Shown: positions 32,665 to 43,111 of the stretch, in pieces | Layout of the letters: every line of letters starts with the position of its first letter | Position numbering within the stretch: position 1 is the first letter of the stretch | Origin: Entoloma clypeatum | Taxonomy: Eukaryota; Basidiomycota; Agaricomycetes; Agaricales; Entolomataceae | Reading direction: 5' to 3' | DNA: 64,000 nucleotides | Assembly: GCA_963565915.1 (NCBI GenBank) | Contig: OY751486.1 | Span: 434,001-498,000 of the forward strand | Notes under the pieces: model-generated | Databases searched by the model: none | Seen by the model: the letters and a program-made list of their open reading frames with translations, nothing else | What the model was told of the DNA's origin: nothing | Made by a program: the position numbers and the translations under genes

Positions 32665-33629
32665 TCACGACTGAAGTGACCCGTTTTGTTACATCTGAAG
32701 CATGCATTGGCATTCTTGCCTTTGACGCGTGAAGTATCAATGTCCATTGCATTAGGGTCCCTTGTCGGCGGAGCGGTTGCGGATGCGAGCGGAGCTGGAC
32801 GCAGAGTGAATGGAATGTAGGGGCGAGGGAATACTGAGGTGCCAGGTACTCTTGGTCCGACAACGTTGCGGAAGGCGGATGTGCGGGTCGGAGCAGTGGC
32901 TTTGAAGGCTTTGTTGGCAATTCTATTGTCGTCGTTGACTCGTGCTGCAGAGTACCACTCATCGGGGTTGTCGTCCGCAGGCCGTCCGTGGGTCAGGGTG
33001 GCGATCTCGTTCTGAATGTCGGAACGGAGACCATGGCGGAATTTGAGTACTATATTGGTATCCTCCTGATAGCCTGCTTTGTCAATGTAGTCTTTGAACT
33101 TGTCAATATAGATCTCGACATCCCGTTGACCTTGATAATAGGATTCTCCTTCGAGGATCAGTCTCGCGTCCTGTTCCTCATTCTTTGGAGTGAACTCCGT
33201 TGTAAAGACGGCACGGAAGTCCACCCAAGTCCGATAAGGCGGAGCACCGGTCCTCCACTCTTGTCGGATAATGCGATCCGCAAAGCGTGCTGCGCGTCCA
33301 CTCTTCATGAAAGATAAGGCCCAATAAATTTTCGCGTGGTCGTCTGCGAACTGTTCCGGAGCCAGCCCCATAAACAATTCACAGGAGTTTAGAAAGGTCC
33401 AGCCATTTGCGCGTGATCCGTCGAAGTCTGACGGATTGGCGGGTTTTGCTCGACGCACGCCCGGATTGGCCGGAGCGAGCGGAGCAGGTGGGATAGGTGG
33501 CGGAGCTGGGGCAGGAATTGCGTTGAAGGCGAGGAGGAGTTGGTCAAGTTGAGTAGAGATATCAGCGAGAGTTTGACATTGTTCCTGGAACTCGTGCTCG
33601 AGCTGTTCAAGGCGATTGGGGTCGTCCAT
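32499..33629 (-). CDS. Gypsy-A Gag, 376 aa, intact
   Basis: Structural Gag of the Ty3/gypsy element. N-terminal coiled coil (LEQLEHEFQEQCQTLADIST), proline-rich linker (PAPAPPPIPP), capsid domain (about residues 75-230: FDGSRANGWTFLNSCELFM, FRAVFTTEFTPKNEEQDARL, VEIYIDKFKDYIDKAGY), a zinc knuckle CFRCNKTGHFSREC at about 312-325, and an acidic tail. The start at 33629 is the first ATG after the LTR and primer site; no disabling mutation. This contrasts with the truncated Pol downstream. Confidence 0.92.
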   Translation of the reverse strand: MDDPNRLEQLEHEFQEQCQTLADISTQLDQLLLAFNAIPAPAPPPIPPAPLAPANPGVRRAKPANPSDFDGSRANGWTFLNSCELFMGLAPEQFADDHAKIYWALSFMKSGRAARFADRIIRQEWRTGAPPYRTWVDFRAVFTTEFTPKNEEQDARLILEGESYYQGQRDVEIYIDKFKDYIDKAGYQEDTNIVLKFRHGLRSDIQNEIATLTHGRPADDNPDEWYSAARVNDDNRIANKAFKATAPTRTSAFRNVVGPRVPGTSVFPRPYIPFTLRPAPLASATAPPTRDPNAMDIDTSRVKGKNANACFRCNKTGHFSRECPLRFDVRFMTMEEQDELIMEQLVVKDAAEGNSVPPTESAESEGGQEDFPPHNE

Positions 33630-33778
33630 TACTATGCGCGGAGCAGAATCACCGGTTACGGAGAGGTAATTAGAAGAACTGGAAGGGGTGTGAGATGTAT
33701 CGGAGTCGGACGCGGACGAAGCTACTCCGAAGCGCGGAATCGTGACAACGATGCAATCGGACCCGGTCCAATTAGATG

Positions 33779-33788
33779 AGAACTTTCT
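33779..33788 (-). promoter_or_regulatory. Gypsy-A self-priming primer-binding site
   Basis: Two bases inside the 5' LTR, the sense strand reads AGAAAGTTCT, complementary to AGAACTTTCT inside the LTR (complement of 33909-33918). That site lies about 33 bp after a TATTTATC box. Same logic as Gypsy-C with a different sequence. Confidence 0.7.
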
Positions 33789-33790
33789 AC

Positions 33791-34244
33791 TGTAAGGGCG
33801 ACCTTACGATCCAAGACTCAAACTCAGATACTTGCAAGGGAGATCCGAAGTTTAGATTGAGCAGTCTGATAAGTAATACAACACACACCTTGCAAGGGAG
33901 ATCCGAAGAGAAAGTTCTAAGGATTCCCCTGCAAGCTAGCGAGATAAATAGTAAAATGAGATATGAAATAAAAGATAAAACGAGACATAGGAATGATGAG
34001 TAATGGTCGGGAGTAGGGATGGGGGATGAATGGAAACGAGATGAATGATAGTACCTGCGATCCGATGTGCGGAGGAGCGGAGGGGCGCGGAGTCGTCGGA
34101 TGTGGAGAGGTGCGGAGAGGTGAATAAGATATCGGAGGCAACAGATACGATCGGAGGGCGTCGGAGGGCGTCGGAGGGCGTCGGAGGGCGTCGGAGATGG
34201 TGGAAATGAACGGAAAGGGAAAGTGCAAAGTGGTTGCCCTTACA
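33791..34244 (-). repeat. Gypsy-A 5' LTR, 454 bp
   Basis: Ends TGTAAGGGC / GCCCTTACA. Contains four tandem GGAGGGCGTC units (34154-34194) in U3 and a twice-occurring TTGCAAGGGAGATCCGAAG in the 3' part. No second LTR is present in the window. Confidence 0.9.
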
Positions 34245-34913
34245 GCCATATCCATGACAGCCGCAAGGTTGATGAACCAGGGGTATCTGGATCCAAGAGC
34301 GCCGTGCTGCACTTTACATCACATTTCAACAACACACGGAACCTAGACAAGATATCTGAAGGGGCATTGAGCCAGACTAATGCCACCTGGCAATGCTTGT
34401 ACATGTGACAATAAAATGAAATCTGCCTGTTAAGCCTGATTAATGTTGATCAAGCCTTGCTGCAAGTACTCTTGCACATGACTCCCCATATGACATGTGA
34501 ATATTGAAAGTGGGTAGTAGGGTGTTTACTGTAGCTGTTCTTACATGTTACTGGGTATTGTTTGGTTTACTTGTTGTATATCCTTTGGGATAGTGGTCTT
34601 CACCTTCAAAGTTCTTCAGACTTTGATGTGGGAGCGATCCACTATCTTGGTTCATTCACCATCACCCGGACCAGTGGTCCGTGATGGGGATTTCCCATAG
34701 CCTTACCTTGACAGGGTCCTTTGATGGGTGCTGTCTTGGTGAGCGCTATTGTGGTGTTTTCCTTCATGTTCTGTTGGGTGTGTGACAAAATGGACAATAG
34801 GCAGAGTCAGCTGCCCCAGAGAACAATTGTTCTATTGTTCTCTGGCATGACTCAATTGATTGCCCTATTCGGACCTGATGAGGCCTATAAAGGCTGAAAT
34901 AGGATCTTGGACT
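34245..34913. repeat. 669-bp direct repeat, right copy
   Basis: Copy of 30175-30843. Its left edge is the Gypsy-A LTR; its right edge runs on into unique DNA (34914 on). Confidence 0.92.
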
Positions 34914-35611
34914 TATCCCAAGTCCTATTGTCCACTCAGCACAGGCCCCACAGTTGCTCTCTTCCTCCAGTGTTCTTTGCATTGGAACTACTATCCTCCC
35001 CTAATCCAACCAGCAACCACCTCCCAAGCAGCATCCCCGTCCCAACCGGCACCTGTTCCCGGCCTCCATGATGACAAGATCAAGGACTTTCATTGCTCAG
35101 GCCCAGTTGACAGCTATTTTGAAGACCTCAACAGATGAGCCAGTGGATTTCTGAGTTGAAGAGAGTCCGAACAGGCCCTCCATGCCAATCAGGTGAAGAT
35201 GGATGGTGTGGGTGAACAGCTCGCCATGTATGACCTCAAGATGGTGGCCATCACAACGAAGCTGAAAGCCATCCAATCCGGTCATGCTGGCACCTAGGTT
35301 CCACAACTGGTTGTCATGCACACATAGGCTTGTGTGCCAGTACAGCAGGTTTTGAGGGGGGTGCCAGCTGAGGTGGCTTTAGAACAGTTCATACTGATGA
35401 TTGTAATTAGCCATTGCATACTGGATTACAAGCAAATGATGATAGCAAGTAGAATTAGATAGTTATGCCATCATTAGATAGATATGTAGGTACATAAGTA
35501 AACAATAATCCATTGAATTCATCCAATCAAACATGTATCACAACCTATGCCCAGTGACGCAACTCCCGGGGAGGTAAGGCTGGGCCAAGTTCGTGATATT
35601 ACTCATGTTGT
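34914..35611. other. No gene recognised
   Basis: A C-rich open stretch (34950-35138) and an eroded 35097-35321 frame, neither with a known motif. CCTATTGTCCA (34919) mirrors TGGACAATAGG (34790), so 34782-34943 may be a small TATA-containing inverted-repeat element. Confidence 0.45.
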
Positions 35612-37167
35612 TCAGATATGGCCCCGAATCATTGAGCCTACAGTGTACCCATCAGCTCCTATAACGAGAGGCAAGTGAGGAAAAACGTACTCAATCCCGG
35701 ACGGCGCATTTGACCACATAGAATATACATCGTTGCTCAGCGCGGTCTGGAAATCCATGTCCATCCATGGACCAGTACTCCACCCTGGAGTGTTACCAGT
35801 GTGATGACCGGACGCGGGGAGACCGCTGGCTACCCCAAAATCAGGATTGTCGAAGGATGACATCGGCGAGAAACCCCAATGGCTCTCGAGGGCGGGGAAG
35901 ACGCGAGGGTCACTAGCACCAGTCCCCCCTCCCGAGGACCCATAACTCTGCATCCCTGGCGCCGCCTGATGAAAGGCCATACCACCTGCGACATCAGAGT
36001 AGGGCGACGGCGATGACGCCGCAGGGCTAGGACCACCGAGCCCCAAATCTCCCACAAACAATGCTTCCCTCTGGAAAGTACTGTCGCCGATGTCAGACGG
36101 CGCTTTCGATCCGGTCTGTGTCCAGTCGTCTATCGACGAAGAGCCGCCGAAAGAGAAAGGTGATGAGGGAAACCTCCCCAGCTCGGTGCTGTACATCGGC
36201 AGCTGTGGCTGCTGCTGTTGACGCCGATGGTGTCGATTCACCCCCCTTGACCCCAACGTCGTCGGTGGCAAGAGGTCAACGCAAACGTGTCCCTCCACTG
36301 GCCCCTCTGGTGAAGAAGCAGAAAACGGACTGGTGGCATATGTAGACGGAGGCGACCCACACGGCGAGGTAGGTTGCGACGCTGGGCAGTCCGCATCTCT
36401 TTGTTTTTTACTCGCTGGCGGAGACGAGAGAAGCGGTAGGTCGCCTGCAAAGGCCAGCTGCTGCACGATGTTCCTGTCATCCAAGGTTTAGCAATCTGTC
36501 ATCAGACCAAAAGGCTTCCCGCACCGTATGTTCAGAAGGAGGAGAGTGGCAACTGTGAGCGCTGTGGCTGGGTTGAGGGTGGTGGCAATATGGGAGGAAG
36601 GGGTTTGTTGAACGGGAGTGGTGTTGATGGACCACCCATCGATTGCAGAGGCCTCTACTAGGTCTTTCAAAACTTCCTCGTTGGGGCAGATCTGATAGGA
36701 AGGGTCATCATTAGATTAACGCCCGAGAAATGCAAAGGGCAGACACGAACCTTATGGAGGAGGCTCTCAAGTTTTTCGAGTCGATTCTCCAGCCGTTCTA
36801 CATAACTGTGGGATGGTTTTTTTGAGAACGTATCTCGGACGGTGGGGGTAGTAAGACTGACCCTTTGGAAGGTCCACATTTCTAGAAAAGGTTGGTCCAC
36901 GATTTGCAAGCAAAGCGAGGAAGACGAACCTCTGCTACTCCGAGATATGCGCACTGGGTTGTATATGCCGAGGAAGTGGAACACCTTCTCTCCAGCATTT
37001 TTCCGCCGTCAACCGCCACAACTGAGTTTCTTTCCTCAGAACACGAGAAACACCTATGGAAACGAGAGCTTACTTTTCTTTCTCCTGCAGTCATCACATG
37101 CACACTGTACGCGTCTCTTCTTCGCGCTGATACTCTCGTCGTTACATTCGTCTTCGTTGGACGACAT
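35612..37167 (-). pseudogene. Zn2Cys6 transcription factor, shortened and degenerate
   Basis: Minus strand. Exon 1 (37167-37074) encodes SAKKRRVQCACDDCRRKK; a GTAAGC intron leads to exon 2 (37021-36930: VDGGKMLERRCSTSSAYTTQ, then CAYLGVAE). A later exon gives SYVERLENRLEKLESLLHK (to 36751), the coiled coil that follows the zinc cluster in this basidiomycete family. The last exon (about 36484-35612) carries acidic and proline-rich sequence ending DVYSMWSNAPSGIEYVF. Two of the six expected zinc ligands are replaced (RCDG becomes VAVDG; CSNC becomes CSTS). The ~600-residue fungal_trans domain is absent. A TAA at about 36490 lies in the final exon frame. Probably a pseudogene; a divergent short protein is possible. 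Confidence 0.6.
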
Positions 37168-37382
37168 GTGTGTAGCTGGCAAGGTTGGGTGGCCCTGATG
37201 TTTGGCACCTGGGAGCACTATGACTTGATCGATTTTCATTGTATGTATGTATTTATATACATCTGTCTCGCATCTCAGTTGAGCTTGATCTAAACTCCAT
37301 CGCAAGCCACCCGGGCCATCATTAATTCATTGGTGAACTCAACGCAGCGGCTAGAGACGTCGGACGCGCTCCAGGTTCTTTC

Positions 37383-37990
37383 GTGCATCACCACCAGATC
37401 AAGCAAACGAAAGTCGTCGTCTATCATTATGTACCCGTGCGGCTGTGTACTCTGCACGATCATCGTTTCTTTCCCCAGGAAACACCCGCCCCTCGCCGCC
37501 TATTGCCTATGCCCACCCTTCCTCATATAACGGATACGCCCGTCCTTTCCGAGGGAGTCGTGCATACGACAGAAGGATACCGCTCTGCCGCGCCCACCTA
37601 CAAATACGTCATTGACGTCCACCCCGACGATCGATTTGGTTGCATGGCTGACATCGGCTGGACCACCGGACACCCGTATGCCACTTACCTTCTCGCCGGC
37701 TCTCCCCGTCCTCACCATACAACGATCCAGGTACATCATTGACGGCCCCTCGCCAACGGCGTCATAACCACGATGTTTGACTCCACTCCCATCTACCCTA
37801 CACTTCGCGCTACTGGCAAAGCGTCGCATATCGCTCCTCCGCCGCCCTGGCGCGCACGCGTTAACGGCACTTGGCAGACTGCGCCGACTCCGGAGTCCTT
37901 TGCGGTCCAACGGCTACGACGCATGACACCCGTGTCGCCCACCACACCTTGTCATTCACAGAAAACGCCCGCCTCTCGCCCCGTCCTTCG
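37383..37990 (+). pseudogene. Acetyl-CoA synthetase fragment
   Basis: [30 protein letters not shown] and TTGHPY match the conserved acetyl-CoA synthetase core (adenylate-forming enzyme: acetate + ATP + CoA). A GTATGC...CCAG intron (about 37675-37733) leads to YIIDGP and, in a shifted frame, LANGVITTMFDSTPIYPT, then in a third frame TSRYWQSV. At least two frameshifts; N- and C-terminal domains are missing. A retained intron rules out a processed copy. Called a decayed segmental duplicate. Confidence 0.7.
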
Positions 37991-39230
37991 CCTCTCATAG
38001 CTGTGTAACGGTTACCACTCCACTACGCCCAGTCGTTTCCCATAATACCACCTCGTCGATGATGAGACGAAGACGACACGGCTGCACCACCGCCACCACA
38101 TCCCACCACAATACCTTGTCGACCACGGGATGGGGCGACTGCACCATGGGACCCACAACGCCACCTCGTCGACGACCGGGGGACATCACACACACACACC
38201 ACCTCGTCGACGAGACGGGACAACTGCACCACCAGAACCCTCCACATGCCACCACACCACCACATCGAAACGCCCACCAAGCTTACGGCGGCGGCGGCAA
38301 ATCCCAATGCACGAGGGAGTGGTACTTCATCGGTGGGATAAAATCCTGGTATGTTATTGATCCATTCCATTTTGGGCAAGGTTAAAGTGATTTGCGAGGA
38401 CGAATACGTACGAAGATGTTAGACTATTATGGATAATCGCTATATTCAAACCCTTTTGTCGTCACCCTTCGCAGTTTTATACTAAACTGGTAGTCCTGCA
38501 ATTGATAAGCCTGCTCATTGAACATACAACATTGTTAAGGAACCATGGGTTCGTGAAAGAAACACCACCGTAAAGGCTGGACGTTTCATTTGTGTGTCTT
38601 GTTCTTGATTGTCGAGGCCCATACTATCGAGTTTTGGCCGGGATACTGAATATCGTAGACTACACGTGGCACCTTTATTGACATCACCAAATTTGGGGAC
38701 ATCTGATAACGGATTATAAACAACAAAATCTCTCACAATTTGATGTAAGGACAGAAATTTGCTGAAAGATTGTGATTCAGCTCACAATGCCTCGTGAGGG
38801 CTGACGAGTGCTCCCCAAATTTCAAAATCACCATGAGAGTTGGCAATCTGTGTCACGATTGTGGACCTTGCCAACCTCAACTCCTCAGATTTCAAGTTCG
38901 ACGACGATGCAGAAAGAAAACACTAAGCAAGTCATATCAAAAGGTTGTCAGACACTTGGGCACTCACTGCAAGATTTCTTGAGATGACGAGCGGTCACGA
39001 TACCCTTGCAACATTATTAGGGATCGAAAGGGCAGTATAAGATTCTGGGAGATTGTGAGATAGACGCAATCTCGCGACCGACTCACAATCTCTCACGATG
39101 CGTTCCCATACCCATAATTGTTTAGGCTCGTGAGAGATAAAACCTTATTCCAGATTTTCCATGATTTGGCGATGCCGAGGTCTATCGCGATCATAGGTTT
39201 TGTCGGCCACGCCACCATTGTCCGCCACCA
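37991..39230. other. No gene recognised; CCACCTCGTCGAC and CTCACAAT repeats
   Basis: CCACCTCGTCGAC recurs at about 38048, 38160 and 38206. From 38500 on, CTCACAAT/ATTGTGAG words recur, with an 11-bp stem GAGATTGTGAG (39049-39059) / CTCACAATCTC (39082-39092). The sequence turns coding-like just before the CRN gene. Confidence 0.5.
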
Positions 39231-39581
39231 TTGTCCACCATCATAACCCTCAACTGTTGTATTCTCGGCGATGATCATGCTCACATCTTTCCCGTTGGAA
39301 TTTCGCCCACGAAAACCATTGGGGCTCTCAAGGATGCGATAAAAGAGAAGAAGAAGCCCGCGTTTGATCATATTCCCGCCGACACCCTTGCCCTCTGGAA
39401 GGTCTCCATCCCGGTCGACGAACGCTTACAGAAGGACCTCGACAAGCTCAATCTTGTCAATTCACCATCGTTATTGCCTGTCAAGAGATTGTCTTCACTG
39501 TTTTCGGCTCAACTGGCGGAGGAGCACCTCCACATCGTCGTAAAGGCTCCTGGTCAGCGCGATCCCTCTTTGCATTCGTGA
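39231..39581 (+). CDS. CRN (Crinkler) N-terminal domain protein, 116 aa
   Basis: The product is almost only the ubiquitin-like CRN header: LNCCILGDDHAHIFPVGISP, KTIGALKDAIKEKKKPAF, ADTLALWKVSIPVDE and HLHIVVKAP. CRN proteins were first described as oomycete effectors and also occur in basidiomycetes, where roles are debated. It stops after RDPSLHS with no C-terminal effector domain and sits 45 bp upstream of a second CRN gene with a very similar header, so it is probably a truncated tandem duplicate. The chosen ATG (39231) lies next to the domain start; no introns are needed. Confidence 0.8.
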   Translation: MSTIITLNCCILGDDHAHIFPVGISPTKTIGALKDAIKEKKKPAFDHIPADTLALWKVSIPVDERLQKDLDKLNLVNSPSLLPVKRLSSLFSAQLAEEHLHIVVKAPGQRDPSLHS

Positions 39582-40976
39582 AGCTTCCTGACTTCAGCAG
39601 CCACCCAGAAACGCCTGGATCCCCATATGCATCAACTCCTGCAACTTAACTGTTTAGTGCTCGGCGATGACGACAGTCACATCTTTCCGGTCAAAATCTC
39701 GCCTACGGAAACTGTTGGGGCTCTCAAGGATGCGATAAAGGAGAAGAAGAAGCCCGCGTTCAATCATTTTCCCGCCGACACCCTCGTTGTCTGGAAGGTC
39801 TCCATTCCGATCGACGAAAGTCTACTGGAGAACCTCAACAATCTCAAAGTCGATTTCGTTGATGGAAGGTCGTTGTTGCCTACGAAGGAGCTCTCAGAAG
39901 TAGTTTCGGATGTCATCCTCAAACAACACCTACATGTCATAGTCAAGGGTTCACCATCTCGATCGACTTTTCAAAAAGCCGATCCGGAGGAGGGCGACAT
40001 CATCACTGCTATGAAGACCAGTGTGTTTCTCCTCGCGTTTCAGTTTGTGTCACCTGACGTTGGGGTAGGGCGTGAGGACCTTGTCAAGAAAGCCAGAAAT
40101 GCGAAGCCTCCGTCGGAGTCAGCCAAATCCAGAGAATACAGGGCTTATCAACACAATTCGCCTATCCACGATGGCCGTTATGATGCGAAAAACACGGTGG
40201 AGACAACAGCGCCTCCGGTCCAACTGTTCCACCCAGCCTTTGGCCACTTCCTCGATGATCTATCCAGCGATTCGCCCGTGCCTCCCGAAATCGCCAAGGC
40301 AACCATGGCCTATATGCTGGCCGCGTCAGCAATTTACGAGACCGAAGACATTCGTAAGCGCGCCCTTGACCCGCACCTTTGCCGCCTCCTCGGTACCGCG
40401 TTAAGCACAGTTGTGAACGCTGATAGATCACATTCTGACGGCATGGTCTTGATAACCTTGACTGGAGAAATTTGCGAAGCGGCCGCGACGCTGCTCAACG
40501 AGGATAAAAAAGAAATCGGGGATGGAGGGTGCGACCCCTCAACGCAAGCTGGCTTGTCAGGGCTTCGGTTTTGGGTTCAGCGTGAGGTAGATCATGTCAC
40601 TTCCCATTGTACCTTCGTCCGCTTGACACCTTTCTTTCCTATCAGCACGATATCGTGCGTAACAACTCCTGCTGCCCAACCTTCCTGCTGGCCACCGCGG
40701 GCCCGTAGTTCACTATCCTCGGCGCCGTTTTTACCGACAAATGGATCGTCCAGCGCCTTACCGATTTCGTCTGGGTCGGGCTGGATGCTATGTTGAATGA
40801 ACCACATTATAATCGGGTCGCGCGTATCATGCACTCGCTGAGGAGGAGTCTCGAGAAACTTCGTGAATATTACCTTGGATTGACAGTTACCCCTACTGTT
40901 GATAACCTCCCTCCTCGCTACTTTCCCTCCATTTCCGCATACCGTGATGAGAATGACAGAGTCATTGCGTTCGAGT

Positions 40977-42292
40977 TACACTGGCCACGGTTCGGTCCTC
41001 GAACCTCCGGACCGCGGTTCGGACCTCCTTAGAGGTTCGGGTGCAGAGGTGGGTTGGACCTGGACCCGGGGTTCGGACCTGCTGGACCCACCTCATTGAT
41101 TGACCCGCCTGTTGAACCGTCACTTGAACGTGTTTCACGCGTCGCGTGAAGTCAGGTGATTAATCCGTGATTTCGTTGATTCAAATTGCTGTGTAACTTA
41201 TCATCTCTCTCTTTCGTGCCACCACCCTGCCTTCTCAGCTGGGATGTCAGTAACCGGCGATGACAATTGGAAGTACGTACTGCACTGAGCACCCAACAAC
41301 GGACTAGCGGTACAACGGGGAAGGTCAATGTGGCAAAGAACTCAAGTTTTACAGGCTGTTGATAAGAATAAATCATATCTTTGTGAGTTCTTATCCGTTT
41401 CCTTTCATTTTTATCTCAAAAGCATCACATTTTTGTGTAGATTGAAGGCCCCCATAGACGACAGCCCGGCGTTTCCTAGATGTGGTACGATTTTGGGGTT
41501 TCATTGGTGAAGGGGTTCGGGAAGAAAAAAATCATAACTCGGCGAGTTTTCATCTATTTCCATTCATTTCTATCTCAGAAACATTGTACTTATGTTTAGA
41601 ATAATGCCTCCGTTAGACGATAGCCTGCCGTTTTCCGGATATGGCACAATTTGATGTTCTTTTGACGTGAGGGGCTTATGGGAAGGATAACTCATATATC
41701 AATGAGTTTTTATCCATTTCTTTTCGTTTCTATCTCAAAAAGACTGTGTTTATGTGTAGAACAAATGCCCGTTGGACGAGAGTCTGGCGCTTGTTGGATG
41801 TGGTGCTATCATGAACAGAGTCGGGCTGATGATTAGGTTAGATCATATCTCGGTGAGTTTCTCTTCATTTCTCCTCATTTCTATCTCAAGTATCCTATAT
41901 ACATTTAGAAAAAAGGCCCGAATAGACGACAGCACGGCGTTCCCTAGATGGGGCCCGATTTCGAGTTTTATGACTGAAGTGATGGTAAAATAAATATTAG
42001 TGATTGATTTTTCGTGGCTTCTTAGTGTTATTTTAAACTTGACCTTCAGTTCGCTCAAAGATGCTCAAGATTGAATGAAGAATAATTGAACGAGTTTATT
42101 TCTGTACACTAGCCGTGAAATCGGCGAATTTCGAGCTTAAAATTTGGGTCCGGACCTGGACCGGACCTCAAGGACCTGGACCTCGAGGTTCAGGTGCGGG
42201 TCCACTGAACACTCGGACTGGACCCCTTGATACGGGTTCGGGTCCAGTCGAAAATGCCCGGACCTGGACCGAACCGGACCGTGGCCAGTGTA
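40977..42292. mobile_element. hAT-like non-autonomous element, 1,316 bp, 8-bp duplication
   Basis: Ends TACACTGGCCACGG in inverted orientation. Flanked by GTTCGAGT at 40969-40976 and 42293-42300, an exact 8-bp target duplication within the CRN gene. Subterminal GGTTCGG/GGACC words at both ends. No transposase ORF. Internally it consists largely of a four-unit tandem array. The 8-bp duplication suggests hAT, though KDZ elements also give 8 bp. Confidence 0.85.
41371..42010 (+). repeat. Four diverged tandem units of ~157 bp inside the hAT-like element
   Basis: Units start at about 41371, 41530, 41687 and 41842, each with (A)TCATATCTC-GTGAGTT, CATTTCTATCTCA and a GACGAC/GCC-GGCGTT segment. Confidence 0.8.
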
Positions 42293-42974
42293 GTTCGAGT
42301 ACGTTCAGCCTCTCGAGCTCGATTCAACCTGCGTCACCTTCCTCGCGAGAACGACTACGGATGATACGGATACCCCGAAGCTGGTGGTTGTTGAATTTGT
42401 CCAACGTTATGGAGAAGAGCCGCACCGCTTGCTTGCGAAAGCTTCCATGGCGCCGCAGCTCTTTTATTATGGGGAGGTTGGTGTTCTGGAAGGAGACCCT
42501 TCTTATGGGCATCTTCGGATGGTCGTGATGGAGTACATTGATGGTGAGACATTGAATCAAGTGGAGCGGATTCCGCTGACTTTGAGGAATCGAATTCGAC
42601 ATGCTCTAGATGTTTTGCATGGTCAGCGCTACGTCTTTGGAGACCTTCGGGCACCGACATGATTATGAAGAAAGGAAAGTCTAACTTATCGACTTCGACT
42701 GGGCTGGTGTCGAGATGGAGTCTCGATATCCACTTCTGATATCGACCAACCTGATGTGGCCGACTGGCGTAGAGGCATTATCTGTTATGGAGAGATGGCA
42801 TGATGACGACATGTTGAAGCGATTGCTGCCAACAGACCAACGATGACGAGAGTTTTGAATATAATTACGGAGGTGTGAGGAGTATCTTTTTACCCCCCCA
42901 GGTTTATACACGAATATTCTCTCCTATTGAGATTAGGAGGAATTGCTAGAATATCATGGATTTGTATCCGCAGT

Positions 42975-43065
42975 TATTAAACTGGCCACGGTCCAGTTCG
43001 CGAACCTTTTGAACAAGGTTCGAATACGAACCGAACCTTAATTGGGCTTTTTTCCCCGATGGACC
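42975..43065 (+). mobile_element. End fragment of a second hAT-like element
   Basis: AACTGGCCACGGTCC followed by GTTCG/GAACC words, matching the terminus at 40977. It borders the decayed histidine kinase on its right. Confidence 0.6.
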
Positions 43066-43111
43066 CACTGCCAACCCACTGTTCCGAAAAAAAACAGAAA
43101 TCAAGGCCGAA

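Larger units (their letters stand above)
30844..34244 (-). mobile_element. Gypsy-A copy b, 3'-truncated (5' LTR, Gag, protease, RT)
   Basis: Minus-strand chromovirus-like element. 5' LTR 34244-33791, self-priming site 33788-33779, Gag, then Pol up to mid-RT. The rest of Pol and the 3' LTR are replaced by the 669-bp repeat at 30843/30844. The 5' LTR ends exactly where the second repeat copy starts (34245). Confidence 0.9.
39627..42846 (+). pseudogene. CRN protein with C-terminal kinase-like domain, split by a hAT-like element
   Basis: ORF 39627-40796 carries the CRN header (residues 5-110) and a variable middle (HPAFGHFLDDL, AKATMAYMLAASAIYE). Frame shifts at about 40610 lead to CCPTFLLATAGP-TAG-FTILGAVF, DKWIVQRLTDFVWVGLDA, LREYYLGLTV and YFPSISAYRDENDRVIAFE. 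A 1.3-kb element interrupts at 40977. After 42300 the same protein resumes: YVQPLELDSTCVTF, FVQRYGEEPHRLLAKASMAP, LRMVVMEYIDGETLNQVERI and QRYVFGDLRAP (kinase catalytic-loop-like), then in another frame LIDFDWAGVEMESRYPLLIS to LLPTDQR. Inactivated by insertion, one TAG and at least two frameshifts. Confidence 0.85.

Noticed and set aside
30175..34913. The 669-bp direct repeats as LTRs of Gypsy-A
   Set aside because: They lack TG...CA ends at both borders, the true Gypsy-A LTR (33791-34244) lies inside, and no short duplication flanks the pair.
39001..39110. GAGATTGTGAG/CTCACAATCTC stem as a terminator or small RNA
   Set aside because: Short imperfect words of this type are scattered over 38.5-39.1 kb; no independent support.
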